A stretch of 64,000 bases of DNA from Lachnotalea sp041821265 (GTDB taxonomy: Bacteria > Bacillota > Clostridia > Lachnospirales > Lachnospiraceae): positions 1 through 64,000 of the forward strand of contig JBGUEQ010000014.1 in the NCBI GenBank assembly GCA_041821265.1, read 5' to 3'. A program made the position numbers and the translations under genes. This document shows positions 63,938 through 64,000 of this stretch, piece after piece (within the stretch, counting starts at the first letter, position 1; each line of letters begins with the position of its first letter). The notes under the pieces are model-generated. The model did no database searches and was not told the DNA's origin. It saw only the letters and a program-made list of their open reading frames with translations.

Positions 63938-64000
63938 ATGATAGTATTGGAAAATGTTAGTAAAATTTATTCCACGGGTACTCCAGCTATTAATGGAGTG
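63938..64000 (+). CDS. ftsE: Cell-division ABC ATPase FtsE, 5' end only
   Basis: The first 21 codons reach the window edge and read MIVLENVSKIYSTGTPAING, then V, the standard N-terminus of FtsE, the ATPase that works with FtsX to control peptidoglycan hydrolases at division. TTGAGGAG lies before the ATG. The Walker A motif is outside the window, so the call rests on the start and on the usual place after such regulators in Clostridia. Confidence 0.7.
   Translation, partial: MIVLENVSKIYSTGTPAINGV

Noticed and set aside
1..64000. CRISPR arrays, tRNA or rRNA genes, transposases, phage genes
   Set aside because: Reading through the intergenic regions showed no regularly spaced direct repeats, no tRNA cloverleaf with a TTCGA arm, no rRNA core sequence, and no transposase or integrase motif among the proteins. 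The cloverleaf-like repeats lack tRNA features.

Overview
The window is a strongly AT-rich stretch from a flagellated, Gram-positive-type anaerobe. The gene content and order point to the Lachnospiraceae and relatives (class Clostridia): mbl followed by two flagellar rod genes, comFC followed by a YvyF-like gene, cdaA-cdaR-glmM in a row, many clear AGGAGG-type ribosome sites, lipoprotein signals, a YjfB-type motility peptide and a PucR/CdaR-type regulator directly before ftsE. This assignment is inferred from gene families, not from a marker gene.

Layout: 0.4-4.2 kb holds a metallophosphoesterase lipoprotein and a chemoreceptor. 4.5-9.4 kb holds uvrB and uvrA. 10.1-13.1 kb holds mbl and distal-rod/rod-binding flagellar genes. 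13.3-16.8 kb holds recD2, comFC and a YvyF-like gene. 17.0-21.9 kb holds two uncharacterised membrane proteins, then cdaA, cdaR and glmM, linking c-di-AMP synthesis to cell-wall precursor supply. 22.0-24.0 kb holds an HPr gene and leuA.

From 24 to 32 kb is a first surface-glycan locus: a small membrane-anchored protein, a DUF2142-type membrane protein, a flippase, a hexapeptide acetyltransferase and three GT2 glycosyltransferases. 32.1-33.3 kb is a decayed minus-strand island of small membrane or secreted proteins. 34.5-44.5 kb is a sugar-uptake region. It has a membrane-anchored RbsB-like protein, a NarL-type histidine kinase and regulator, a family-1 solute-binding protein, then an RbsA/RbsC/RbsB-type ABC importer behind a palindromic promoter, a VOC protein and a PfkB sugar kinase.

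44.5-58.4 kb is a second glycan locus. It opens with a divergent fucosyltransferase-like gene and a fused fucokinase/GDP-fucose pyrophosphorylase. It continues with GT4, GT2, a DPM1-like GT and DUF2304 pair, a tandem pair of GT-C proteins, two acyltransferase-3 proteins and another polytopic protein. Most of these genes overlap or nearly touch, so this is probably one operon ending at a hairpin near 58.39 kb. The right end holds ridA, a small unknown gene, a CPBP protease, a YjfB-like peptide, a divergent GT26 (WecG/TagA) homologue, a YitT protein, a PucR/CdaR-type regulator and the start of ftsE.

Beyond the genes, intergenic spaces carry at least two dispersed families of palindromic elements. 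One has a cloverleaf-like layout: an outer inverted repeat enclosing two inner hairpins. No tRNA, rRNA, CRISPR array, transposase or prophage gene was recognised.
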